Shown here in pieces: positions 15,570-21,738 of a stretch of 41,392 nucleotides of DNA. Where the stretch lies: assembly GCF_019192735.1 (NCBI RefSeq), contig NZ_JAHTKP010000064.1:1-41392 (forward strand). The letters are read 5' to 3'. The notes below the pieces were generated by a model. The model did no database searches and was not told the origin of the DNA. It worked only from the letters and a program-made list of their open reading frames with translations. Made by a program: the position numbers and the translations under genes. The DNA comes from Kitasatospora aureofaciens (GTDB lineage: Bacteria; Actinomycetota; Actinomycetes; Streptomycetales; Streptomycetaceae). Position 1 is the first letter of the stretch. Each line of letters opens with the position of its first letter.

Positions 15570-15671
15570 GCAGGATCCGCCGCCGACTGGGCATCAGTTC
15601 CAGGGCTCGCCAGGGGACTTCATGCCATCCAGGCTATCCTCCGGGGGCCGGACAGCCGGTCGACCGCTGCG

Positions 15672-15696
15672 CCCCTCACCGCCCTCGGGTGAGGGG
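15672..15696 (-). terminator. Terminator of the phosphoesterase-lipoprotein operon
   Basis: CCCCTCACC (15672-15680) and GGTGAGGGG (15688-15696) make a perfect 9-bp stem with a 7-base loop, 8 bp after the lipoprotein stop codon on the minus strand. Confidence 0.7.
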
Positions 15697-15704
15697 ACGC
15701 CCCG

Positions 15705-16298
15705 TCAGTCGAGTTCGATCTCGAAGTCCCAGGTGGCCAGCGGCTTTCCGGCGTCGTTCAGGGTGAGCGTCGCGTGGCCGGCGGCGAAGGTGCCGGCGAG
15801 GTGGAGGACGGCGTCGTGGCCCGGGACGGCGGTGACGGTGGGCGCGTCCGGGGTGAGCTGGAGCGGGTGGCCGAGTTCGTCGGCGGCCGACACCGTGCCG
15901 GCGTCGAGCTGACGGCTGCCGTCAGGGACGCGCAGGACGACCGTCACGGTGCCCTTGGACTGCTCGGGCGGCGCTCCCCCGGCGGACGGGCCCGTCACCT
16001 CCAGGTCCGGCCCGGTGGCGGTGACCTGCGCCTGGCCGGTGCCGAGGTCCAGGTGGACGGCGTCGCCCATGGCGACGATCTGGGCGTGTCCCGCGGACGC
16101 GGTGGGGACGACCGGCGCGGCGGGCGCGCTCGGGATCGGTACCCGGCCCAGGTCCTTGGCCGTGTCCGTCGTGTCCCCGCCGCCGCACGCCGTGGCGCCG
16201 GTGACGAGCAGCAGGAGGACCAGGGCGGCGGCGGGCCGGCGGCCGGGGCCGCGTCCGGGAAGGACGCGGCCCCGGCCGTGCAGGGAGCGGAAGCTCAC
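15705..16298 (-). CDS. Secreted lipoprotein, function unknown
   Basis: A 197-residue lipoprotein. An Arg-rich N-terminus and a hydrophobic helix 'AAALVLLLLVTGATAC' lead to a lipobox cysteine at position 38, followed by GGGD. The mature part is beta-rich with no domain I can name; segments such as 'GTVTVVLRVPDGSRQLD' and 'LNDAGKPLATWDFEIELD' suggest immunoglobulin-like sandwiches. GTG 16298 overlaps the phosphoesterase stop (GTGA), so it is coupled to that enzyme and probably works with it on the outer face of the membrane, perhaps as binding or anchoring partner. A terminator follows at once. Confidence 0.82.
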   Translation of the reverse strand: MSFRSLHGRGRVLPGRGPGRRPAAALVLLLLVTGATACGGGDTTDTAKDLGRVPIPSAPAAPVVPTASAGHAQIVAMGDAVHLDLGTGQAQVTATGPDLEVTGPSAGGAPPEQSKGTVTVVLRVPDGSRQLDAGTVSAADELGHPLQLTPDAPTVTAVPGHDAVLHLAGTFAAGHATLTLNDAGKPLATWDFEIELD

Positions 16299-17815
16299 TT
16301 GCCGGCTCCCTGCAGGAGGCTGTCGTTGGCGGCGGCGGGACCGGTGAAGTCCGGCTCCACCTCCGCGGGCTGGTCCTGCGGCTGCTGGCCCGTGGCCGAG
16401 TAGACGCCGTTGCTGCCCAGGGCGGCGGGCTGCATGGCCTTGCCCCCGGGGTTGTTGTAGACGTCGGGGCCGAACGGGCGCAGGCCCGGCATCGCGGCGT
16501 AGCCGAGGTGGCCGTGGCCGTCGGTGCCGCCCTGGTCGATCCGGAACAGGTCCTCCATGCTGCGCAGGAAGGAGTAGTGGTTGTACGGCTGGTCGCTGAT
16601 GGTGCCCGGCTTGATGTACCGGGAGATCAGCAGCGAGCCGGTGATGCCGCCGCCGGGGGTGGTGTCCTGGCCGAAGGCCTGGGCGCCGGGCTGGCTGGTG
16701 TTGGGGCCCGGCAGCTCGTTGCAGCAGGCGACGACCGACTGGGCGGTGTCGGTGGGCGTGTTGAGCTTCGGGTCCTGGTTCCCGGTGTAGTCGCTGCTGG
16801 AGTTTCCGTACATCTTGTACGGCGGGAATGCCTCGTCGAAGGTGATGTCGATCATCCCGCCGTCCTGGAACGCCGGCGAGGCCATGATCTGCGGGATCAC
16901 CTTCTCCAGGAACCGGTCCGAGGCGTACAGGCCGCCCTGGTGGTTGTTGGGGTCACCGGAGAGGTTGTCGCCCTTGCAGGTGGTGTCGTGGGCGTCCGAG
17001 CAGTTGTTGGGTGTGATCCAGGAGAACGCCGGGGTGGTGTCCGCGCTCTTGAGGTCCTCGGCCAGGCCGCTGACGGCGGCGTGGTCCGCCGTGGCGGCGC
17101 GGCCGTCCAGCGGGGCGACCTGGGCGCACTCCTGCGGGTCGTCGATCAGGGAGTGGAACCAGGCGGTCGGGTTGTGCTTGACGACGTACTGGTCCTGGGC
17201 GGTCGCGCCGCCCGGGGCGGGGACACCGTCGCCGGACGGGTCGCCGGGGATGCCGCAGCGGTTGACGTCCTCGCGGCCGGGCGTGTTGCCCAGGTCCTGC
17301 ATGTAGGCCTTCCAGCTGAGGTTCTTGTCGTCCAGCTGGTTGAAGAGCGTGTACACCGAGTTCGGGTAGACGCAGCCGTGGGTCGCGTGCACCTGGCCGT
17401 CGGGGGCCGGGGTGCCGGGCGAGACGTCCTTGTACTGGGCGCAGTCGGCCTGGGTGTCCGGCGCCGGGGCCTGGCCGCTGACGGCGCTGATGTAGTTGTC
17501 GAGGCTGTAGTGGCCGGTGCCGTAGTACTGGCGCAGCAGCTCGCCGTACTGGGGCAGCGTCTTCCACAGGTAGCTGTTCTGGTTCAGGCCGGTGAACGCC
17601 GCCTCGTAGGACTTGTTCTCCAGCATGATGACCCACACGTGCTTGATCTTCGGCGGGCGGAACGTGTGCGATTCCGCTGCGGCCGGGCTCACGGAGCTGC
17701 CGCCGACCAGTGCCGTGGCGGCCAGTGCGGTCGCCGTGAGCGTCGCGACCGTGCCGGGTCGCGCCCCCTTGCCCGTCGTACCCCTCCGGCCGAGCCGGAT
17801 TCCCCTTATTGTCAT
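16295..17815 (-). CDS. Secreted phosphoesterase (alkaline-phosphatase superfamily, PF04185-like)
   Basis: A 506-residue exported enzyme. The signal peptide spans residues 1-47 ('ATLTATALAATALVGG', cleavage after SPAAA). The catalytic region begins 'HVWVIMLENKSY' (59-70), the phosphoesterase/phospholipase C-type motif whose Glu and Asn hold metal; 'GHYSLDNYISAVSGQAPAPD' and 'MIDITFDEAFPP' are further family blocks, and 'PYNHYSFLRSMEDLF' is the usual C-terminal motif. Members include acid phosphatases and non-haemolytic phospholipases C; the length is nearer the phosphatase branch. ATG 17815 is taken; upstream frame is not homologous. Six or more cysteines suggest disulfides. It is cotranscribed with the lipoprotein gene. 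Confidence 0.9.
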   Translation of the reverse strand: MTIRGIRLGRRGTTGKGARPGTVATLTATALAATALVGGSSVSPAAAESHTFRPPKIKHVWVIMLENKSYEAAFTGLNQNSYLWKTLPQYGELLRQYYGTGHYSLDNYISAVSGQAPAPDTQADCAQYKDVSPGTPAPDGQVHATHGCVYPNSVYTLFNQLDDKNLSWKAYMQDLGNTPGREDVNRCGIPGDPSGDGVPAPGGATAQDQYVVKHNPTAWFHSLIDDPQECAQVAPLDGRAATADHAAVSGLAEDLKSADTTPAFSWITPNNCSDAHDTTCKGDNLSGDPNNHQGGLYASDRFLEKVIPQIMASPAFQDGGMIDITFDEAFPPYKMYGNSSSDYTGNQDPKLNTPTDTAQSVVACCNELPGPNTSQPGAQAFGQDTTPGGGITGSLLISRYIKPGTISDQPYNHYSFLRSMEDLFRIDQGGTDGHGHLGYAAMPGLRPFGPDVYNNPGGKAMQPAALGSNGVYSATGQQPQDQPAEVEPDFTGPAAANDSLLQGAGK

Positions 17816-17862
17816 GGAAATGATCCTGGCGTCAGGTCTACCCGCGTTGAATCCGCGTTTCT

Positions 17863-17883
17863 CAAATCTTCTGTGAAGATTTG
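17863..17883. promoter_or_regulatory. AT-rich inverted repeat upstream of the phosphoesterase
   Basis: CAAATCTTC (17863-17871), TGT, GAAGATTTG (17875-17883): a perfect 9-bp inverted repeat of very low GC, 48 bp before the phosphoesterase start and 55 bp after the stop of the preceding minus-strand gene. It may be an operator or a terminator; no U-tract follows. I could not fit it to direct-repeat PHO boxes. Confidence 0.45.
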
Positions 17884-17938
17884 GCACATCAGGTTTGCGG
17901 ATCGGACGGCTCGGGCAACTCGGGTTTGCACTCCTGAC

Positions 17939-18415
17939 TCAGAGCCAGCGGCGGACACGGCCTCGGTAACTCTCGTACTGCTCGCCGTACTTGGAGGAGA
18001 GGTACCGCTCCTCCGGTTCGATCACCAGACGGCGGATCAGCAGCAGGACGGCCGGCAACTCGACCAGGGGCCACCAGGACCCGGCCCGGAGCGAACCGCC
18101 TGTGTAGACGAGGGCGAGGCCGGTGTACATCGGATTCCGCGAGATCCGGTACACGCCGGTGGTGACCAGGGCGGATACCTCGCGCTGCGGGACCAGCGTG
18201 CTGTGGTGCCGCAGGATCTCGGTGGCGCCGCCGACCGCCAGCGCGGCGCCGGCCAGCATCACGGCGTGCCCGGCCGGTGCGGTGACCGTCCTGGCGCCGA
18301 TGGGCCACGGCCGCACCCGGTGCAGCTGCCTGCCGAGCGCGAACCCGGCAGCATAGAACACCGGCGGCGGGATCGGTGGGACGCGCGCCCCACCTGGCCC
18401 GTGTTTCACTCCCAT
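17939..18415 (-). CDS. Isoprenylcysteine carboxyl methyltransferase-like membrane protein
   Basis: A 158-residue polytopic membrane protein of the ICMT/phospholipid methyltransferase family. The hallmark block 'ALVTTGVYRISRNPMYTGLALVYTGG' is complete, followed by a helix and 'EPEERYLSSKYGEQYESYRGRVRRW', the conserved C-terminal motif that binds S-adenosylmethionine. Three to four helices are visible. Bacterial members methylate unknown lipid or peptide substrates. ATG 18415 starts at the first hydrophobic region; the longer frame has no support. It runs toward the phosphoesterase with 120 bp between, so it may or may not be cotranscribed. Confidence 0.88.
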   Translation of the reverse strand: MGVKHGPGGARVPPIPPPVFYAAGFALGRQLHRVRPWPIGARTVTAPAGHAVMLAGAALAVGGATEILRHHSTLVPQREVSALVTTGVYRISRNPMYTGLALVYTGGSLRAGSWWPLVELPAVLLLIRRLVIEPEERYLSSKYGEQYESYRGRVRRWL

Positions 18416-18652
18416 ACCCGCATCATCCACGGCCCGCCCGTCGCCCGCGCGGCGAGCGGAGCTGCTGCCGGCAGCTGCCCGCCCTTCCGTAGAATCCACG
18501 GATCGATCCGGACGTACCGCCATCTCGGGGCCCGGCATGCTCGCCCGCCTGGAGAGTGCGCCCGCTGCGGGCACCTCGCGCAGGAGGCGGGTGCGCGGTT
18601 CTGCAGCCAATGCGGCGAGCGCCTGCCGGCGGCCGCAGAGCCCGGCCGGTGA
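18401..18652 (+). CDS. Possible zinc-ribbon mini-protein or remnant
   Basis: The end of this frame encodes 'ECARCGHLAQEAGARFCSQC' and then GERL, a clean C-x2-C-x11-C-x2-C zinc ribbon of the kind found at the N-terminus of streptomycete membrane and FHA proteins, followed by a stop at 18650-18652. The only clear in-frame start is GTG 18401, giving 83 residues whose first 50 have no pattern. ATG 18537 reads MLARLE in another frame and would join if the doubled 'GAG AG' before the first cysteine were one GAG. It may therefore be a frameshifted remnant. It overlaps the divergent methyltransferase start. Confidence 0.35.
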   Translation: MFHSHTRIIHGPPVARAASGAAAGSCPPFRRIHGSIRTYRHLGARHARPPGECARCGHLAQEAGARFCSQCGERLPAAAEPGR

Positions 18653-18673
18653 GTCCGGTCCCCCGCGATGCTG

Positions 18674-19162
18674 CTACTGCGCCGGGATCGCGCGGACGGG
18701 GTGCTTGCTCATGATGGACACGCGGTTGAAGGAGTTGATGGTGATCGCCACCCAGATCACCGCGGAGATCTCCTCGTCGGTCAGGGCCTCGCGGGCTGCG
18801 CGGTAGGCGCCGTCCTGCGCGGTGGCGTCCGCGGGCGTGGTGGTCGCCTCCGCCAGCGCGAGCGCCGCGCGTTCCCGCGGGGTGAACAGTTCGGTGTCGC
18901 GCCACGCCGGGAGCACGCCCAGGCGCTGTGTGGTCTCGCCGGCCTGCAGCGCGGCCCTGGTGTGCACGTTGAGGCAGTAGGCGCAGCCGTTGATCTGCGA
19001 CACGCGCAGGTTGACCAGTTCCACCAGCCCGCGGTCCAGCCCGGAGTCCGCCGCCGCCTCGCGGGCCGCCTCGGCCGCCGCCAGCAGGGCCCGGTAGGCC
19101 TTCGGGCTCTGCTTGTCGATGAACACCCTCCGGTCCACCGGGACCGCTGTCACGTCACTCAC
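18674..19162 (-). CDS. Carboxymuconolactone decarboxylase family / AhpD-like protein
   Basis: A 162-residue single-domain AhpD-like protein. The redox/proton-relay motif is 'QINGCAYCLNVHTRAALQAGE' (C-x2-C-x3-H), as in alkylhydroperoxidase-type CMD proteins; 'TPRERAALALAEATT' and 'VIWVAITINSFNRVSIMSKHPV' are the flanking helices. Members reduce peroxides using a thiol donor or act in detoxification. GTG 19162 follows GGAGGAG with good spacing. A TATCAT -10 lies at 19219-19214 (minus). It is not adjacent to ahpC, so its reductant is not evident. Confidence 0.9.
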   Translation of the reverse strand: MSDVTAVPVDRRVFIDKQSPKAYRALLAAAEAAREAAADSGLDRGLVELVNLRVSQINGCAYCLNVHTRAALQAGETTQRLGVLPAWRDTELFTPRERAALALAEATTTPADATAQDGAYRAAREALTDEEISAVIWVAITINSFNRVSIMSKHPVRAIPAQ

Positions 19163-19213
19163 TTGGACTCCTCCGGGCAGATCGCTGTCGGTCGGTCGGT
19201 AGCGTGCCATGGC

Positions 19214-19238
19214 ATGATAGTTGAAGATAGAACCATTT
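19214..19238 (-). promoter_or_regulatory. AT-rich promoter of the AhpD-like gene
   Basis: Minus-strand TATCAT at 19219-19214 is a good -10, giving a start near 19207 and a 45-base leader. Around it is an AT-rich patch with GATAG repeated (19216-19220 and 19226-19230) and GTT/AAC arms, which could bind a regulator. No consensus -35 is visible. Confidence 0.45.
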
Positions 19239-19450
19239 GCCGGCGGGGGAGGAATCGCATCACCCCGGACGTCACCCAGTGGCTCGGCACGAAGCCGAGC
19301 TGAATCCGTCGGGACTTCGCCACCTGGCTGCGGCTTCGCGTGCACGACGGAGGTGCGCGCGGCCATCCCACCGGGCCCGGCCCGGTGGCCGATCGGGGCA
19401 CCGCGGGGTTGCATGGACTGACCGAGCCCCAGCGATCCGGAGGATGTGCC

Positions 19451-19675
19451 GTGTACGAGATGTGGGCCGAGCACGATCCGGCGGTGTCCCCTCCCGCCGT
19501 GGTGTGGCACGTGGTGGCGAAGGACGACTCGATGGCGTCCCTGTGCGGACGGTTCCTGGAGCCGTCCCAGCGCGTCGTGCCGACGGCGGACGACTGCGGG
19601 CCGGCGTTCCCGGACCGGTACTGCGATCCCTGCCTGGTCACCGTCCGTGCGGTCATGGCCGAGACGGCCCGGTGA
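19451..19675 (+). CDS. Small conserved hypothetical protein
   Basis: A 74-residue protein of unknown function. It has a central 'VVWHVVAKDDSMASLCGRFLEP' stretch and three cysteines near the C-terminus (DDCGP, YCDPC) that, with the first cysteine, could hold a metal. It resembles small streptomycete proteins that also start by restating a His-x-Val and end in D-x-C-x2-C. GTG 19451 is preceded by GGAGG at 19439-19443, good spacing; ATG 19460 is an alternative. It overlaps the convergent CMD gene by 23 bp at the 3' ends. Confidence 0.7.
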   Translation: MYEMWAEHDPAVSPPAVVWHVVAKDDSMASLCGRFLEPSQRVVPTADDCGPAFPDRYCDPCLVTVRAVMAETAR

Positions 19676-20615
19676 CTGCGGGCCATCGGCCGGTCCCGGC
19701 CGGGCCGGAGACACGGACGACGCCGGTCGGCCGGCCGTACCCCCCGCGGTCGGAGTTCGCACTTCCGCTCGCGCTGCGGCCGGCAGCCCAGCCGTCGGCC
19801 CGGTCGGCCGCGTCGCGTTCGGCGAACACCTCGCGGGCCGCCGCGATGCCGTTGAGCGCGGCCGGGAAGCCCGCGTAGACCGCCATCTGGATGATCGCCT
19901 CGATCGCTTCCTCCCGCGTACCGCCGACGTTCAGCAGGCCGTGCAGATGGACCCGCAGCTGCGGGGCGGCGGTGCCCAGGGCGGTGCAGGCCGCCACGGT
20001 GGCCAGCTCACGGGTCTTCAGGTCCAGCCCGGGGCGCGAGTAGACGTCGGCGAAGGCGAAGTCGACGATGTAGTCGGCCAGGACAGGGGCGATGTCCGAC
20101 AGCGAGGCGACGACCCGCTCCCCGGCCTCCCCGTCGATCCGGTCGAGCGCGGCGAGTCCGCGCTCGTGCCGCTCCCGCAGCGTCTCCGCACCGTCGGTCC
20201 GGCTCGCGGGCGGGGTGAAGCCGAGGTCCGGCCGGGCCGCGAAGGCGGCCTTGGCCACGGCCATGCCGTTGAGCGCGGCCGGGATGCCGGCGTAGACCGC
20301 CATGTGGATGATCGTCTCGACGATCGCGGCCGGCTCGACGCCGACGTTGAGAGCGCCGTCGATGTGGAAGCGCAGCTGAGGGGCGGCGGTGCCCAGCGCG
20401 GTCAGCGCGGCGACGTTGATCAGCTGCCGCTGGGCGAGGGTGAGGCCGGGCCGGGCGTACACGTCGCCGTAGCCGAACTCGACGGTCAGCCGGGCGAGGT
20501 CGGGGGCGATGTCACCGAGGCCGTTCAGGATGGCCGAGCCCTCGGGGCCGGCGATCCGGCGCAGGATGGCCAGCCCTCGCTCGAAGCGGTCGGCGGACGG
20601 GGACGCTGCGGTCAT
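19653..20615 (-). CDS. Tandem-domain carboxymuconolactone decarboxylase family protein
   Basis: A 320-residue protein made of two CMD domains: residues about 30-125 ('GDVYARPGLTLAQRQLINVAALTALGTAAPQL') and 155-250 ('ADVYSRPGLDLKTRELATVAACTALGTAAPQL'), each ending in an 'IHMAVYAG(I/F)PAALNG' block. It is closer to the decarboxylase type than to AhpD, as the C-x2-C motif is absent. It probably isomerises or decarboxylates a lactone in aromatic breakdown, or has a detoxification role; substrate unknown. The last 45 residues are low-complexity. ATG 20615 is chosen. It is under a strong TTGACA/TAGCCT promoter overlapped by a TetR-type operator, with the tetR gene divergent. Confidence 0.9.
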   Translation of the reverse strand: MTAASPSADRFERGLAILRRIAGPEGSAILNGLGDIAPDLARLTVEFGYGDVYARPGLTLAQRQLINVAALTALGTAAPQLRFHIDGALNVGVEPAAIVETIIHMAVYAGIPAALNGMAVAKAAFAARPDLGFTPPASRTDGAETLRERHERGLAALDRIDGEAGERVVASLSDIAPVLADYIVDFAFADVYSRPGLDLKTRELATVAACTALGTAAPQLRVHLHGLLNVGGTREEAIEAIIQMAVYAGFPAALNGIAAAREVFAERDAADRADGWAAGRSASGSANSDRGGYGRPTGVVRVSGPAGTGRWPAVTGPSRP

Positions 20616-20660
20616 GGTGGTGTTCCCTTCGGGAGGCTCATGGGAGCAGTCAGAAGCAGG

Positions 20661-20688
20661 CAGCGTTACGGAACGTTTCGTAACGCTG
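20661..20688. promoter_or_regulatory. TetR-type operator
   Basis: CAGCGTTACG (20661-20670) and CGTAACGCTG (20679-20688) are perfect 10-bp inverted arms around GAACGTTT, giving 26/28 symmetrical bases. It lies just after the start of the CMD transcript. A related half, CGAAACGTAACG, occurs at 20724-20735 next to the -35 and close to the tetR promoter, so one regulator could control both directions. Confidence 0.85.
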
Positions 20689-20691
20689 ATG

Positions 20692-20721
20692 AGGCTAGGA
20701 CGATCCCGGGGCCGCTGTCAA
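20692..20721 (-). promoter_or_regulatory. Promoter of the CMD gene
   Basis: Minus-strand TTGACA (20721-20716), an 18-bp spacer, then TAGCCT (20697-20692): a good vegetative promoter with transcription expected near 20685, within the operator at 20661-20688. Confidence 0.75.
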
Positions 20722-20747
20722 AACGAAACGTAACGTCACGCGTGGGC

Positions 20748-20753
20748 TAGACT
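20748..20753 (+). promoter_or_regulatory. Leaderless promoter of tetR
   Basis: TAGACT at 20748-20753 is six bases before ATG 20760, and there is no Shine-Dalgarno, so the tetR mRNA should be leaderless. The second operator-like half (20724-20735) sits where the -35 would be, which fits autorepression. Confidence 0.6.
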
Positions 20754-20759
20754 CGGGCC

Positions 20760-21347
20760 ATGACTCCCCAGCCGAACCCCGAACGCCGAAGCGAACGCGC
20801 CCGCCGCGCCATCCTGGACGCGGTCTTCGAGGTGGCCGCGGCCAAGGGATACGGCAAGGTCACCATCGAGGCCATCGCCGCCGCCGCAGGCGTCGGCAAG
20901 CCCACCATCTACCGCTGGTGGCCCTCCAAGGGGGCGGTCGCCCTGGACGCCGTCAACGACCGGATCGGCGACTCCATGGACTTCCCCGACACCGGGGACA
21001 TCGCCGCCGACCTCACCGCCCAGCTCACCGCCGTGGCCACCATGCTCACCGGCGACATCGGCACGATCTACCGCGGCATCATCGCCGAGGCCCAGAGCGA
21101 CCCCGGACTCGCCGCCGACCTCCGCGCCACCATGCTCGAACCCCGGATCCAGCGGTGCGTGCGCCGCCTGGACGCCGCCGTGGCGGCCGGCCAGCTCCGC
21201 GCCGACCTGCCCGCCCGCACCATGGTCGACATCCTCTACGCCCCCGTCTACTACCGGATCCTGCTCGGCGCCGGCCCCGACGAGACCCTGCGCAGCCCCC
21301 TCCTCGTCCGGACCGTCCTGGAGGGCCTGCGCCCGGCAGCGGCCTGA
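20760..21347 (+). CDS. TetR/AcrR-family transcriptional regulator
   Basis: A 195-residue TetR-family repressor. The HTH (about 12-58) reads 'RRAILDAVFEVAAAKGYGKVTIEAIAAAAGVGKPTIYRWWPSKGAVALDA', complete with the YRWW signature of the TetR_C_11 subgroup. The C-terminal ligand domain has 'IIAEAQSDPGLAADLR' and ends with 'LLVRTVLEGLRP'. It should repress the divergent CMD gene and itself through the palindromes between them; the inducer is probably a substrate of the CMD protein. The ATG is read from a likely leaderless transcript. Confidence 0.95.
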   Translation: MTPQPNPERRSERARRAILDAVFEVAAAKGYGKVTIEAIAAAAGVGKPTIYRWWPSKGAVALDAVNDRIGDSMDFPDTGDIAADLTAQLTAVATMLTGDIGTIYRGIIAEAQSDPGLAADLRATMLEPRIQRCVRRLDAAVAAGQLRADLPARTMVDILYAPVYYRILLGAGPDETLRSPLLVRTVLEGLRPAAA

Positions 21348-21500
21348 CCCAGATCAGCTACTTCGCCGGCAGAGTCGACGGGCCGACTTCCCACTCCGGC
21401 TCCCAACACCGGGACGACTTCGGGTGGGCAGACGCTGAATCGCCGCGCTGAGCGCCAAGTTGACCAGCAGGGTGACGGCGCAGAGCACGGGGGAAAACGT

Positions 21501-21530
21501 GTGGCAGGGGAGCACTGGGCGCGTTAATCT
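21501..21530 (+). promoter_or_regulatory. Promoter of the Ala leader/AlaRS-like unit
   Basis: GTGGCA (21501-21506), an 18-bp spacer and TAATCT (21525-21530) form a reasonable vegetative promoter. Transcription should begin at or next to ATG 21538, the first codon of the leader peptide. The upstream stretch 21348-21500 has no gene or other feature that I recognise. Confidence 0.6.
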
Positions 21531-21537
21531 CGGCACC

Positions 21538-21606
21538 ATGAACGTCACGGGCCGAATCACCACCGCTACCGCGCGAGCGACCAGCTCGCCGGTTGCCGCC
21601 GCCTGA
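21538..21606 (+). CDS. Putative 22-residue leader peptide with Ala codons
   Basis: A 22-codon ORF starting MNVTGRITTATARATS and ending PVAAA before TGA 21604-21606. Six of 22 codons are Ala (10, 12, 14 and 20-22) and five are Thr. Its ATG lies seven bases after the -10 TAATCT, so it would be translated from a leaderless mRNA. It stands 130 bp before an alanyl-tRNA-synthetase-like gene with hairpins in between, the layout of ribosome-mediated attenuation. Ala is a frequent residue in GC-rich DNA, so the composition alone is not proof; the position, leaderless start and hairpins make the case. Confidence 0.55.
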   Translation: MNVTGRITTATARATSSPVAAA

Positions 21607-21652
21607 CGTCCTTCCCACTTCCCACCGGCGACCGGAAACGGCCCGCCGGTGG
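21573..21652 (+). promoter_or_regulatory. Attenuator-like alternative hairpins
   Basis: Three structures can be drawn. GCGAGC (21573-21578) pairs with GCTCGC (21584-21589). CCACCGGCG (21622-21630) pairs with CGCCGGTGG (21644-21652), with an inner CCG-GAAA-CGG tetraloop helix, giving a terminator-like hairpin. Alternatively ACCGGCG (21624-21630) pairs with CGCCGGT (21588-21594) inside the leader ORF, which would break the terminator-like hairpin. A ribosome at the leader stop would cover 21588-21594 and favour the terminator; one stalled at Ala codons 10-12 would leave it free. Confidence 0.5.
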
Positions 21653-21707
21653 TTCCATGGCGTTTCCCGCCCGGTTCCGATGCCCGTGCGGACCCGTTGT
21701 CCGGTGC

Positions 21708-21731
21708 CTCCTCGTTGCGTACGCGAAGGAG
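21708..21731 (+). promoter_or_regulatory. Hairpin sequestering the ribosome site of the AlaRS-like gene
   Basis: CTCCTCG (21708-21714) can pair with CGAAGGAG (21724-21731) with one bulged A; the right arm is the Shine-Dalgarno AAGGAG of the gene starting at 21739. Folding would hide the ribosome site, adding a translational layer to the leader. Confidence 0.45.
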
Positions 21732-21738
21732 CCACCCC

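Noticed and set aside
17815..17938. PHO box upstream of the phosphoesterase
   Set aside because: No 11-bp direct repeats of the GTTCACC type could be found; only the AT-rich inverted repeat is reported.
16508..18652. 714-codon plus-strand frame
   Set aside because: Mostly antisense to the secreted phosphoesterase; only its last 25 codons (zinc ribbon) show a real pattern, reported separately.
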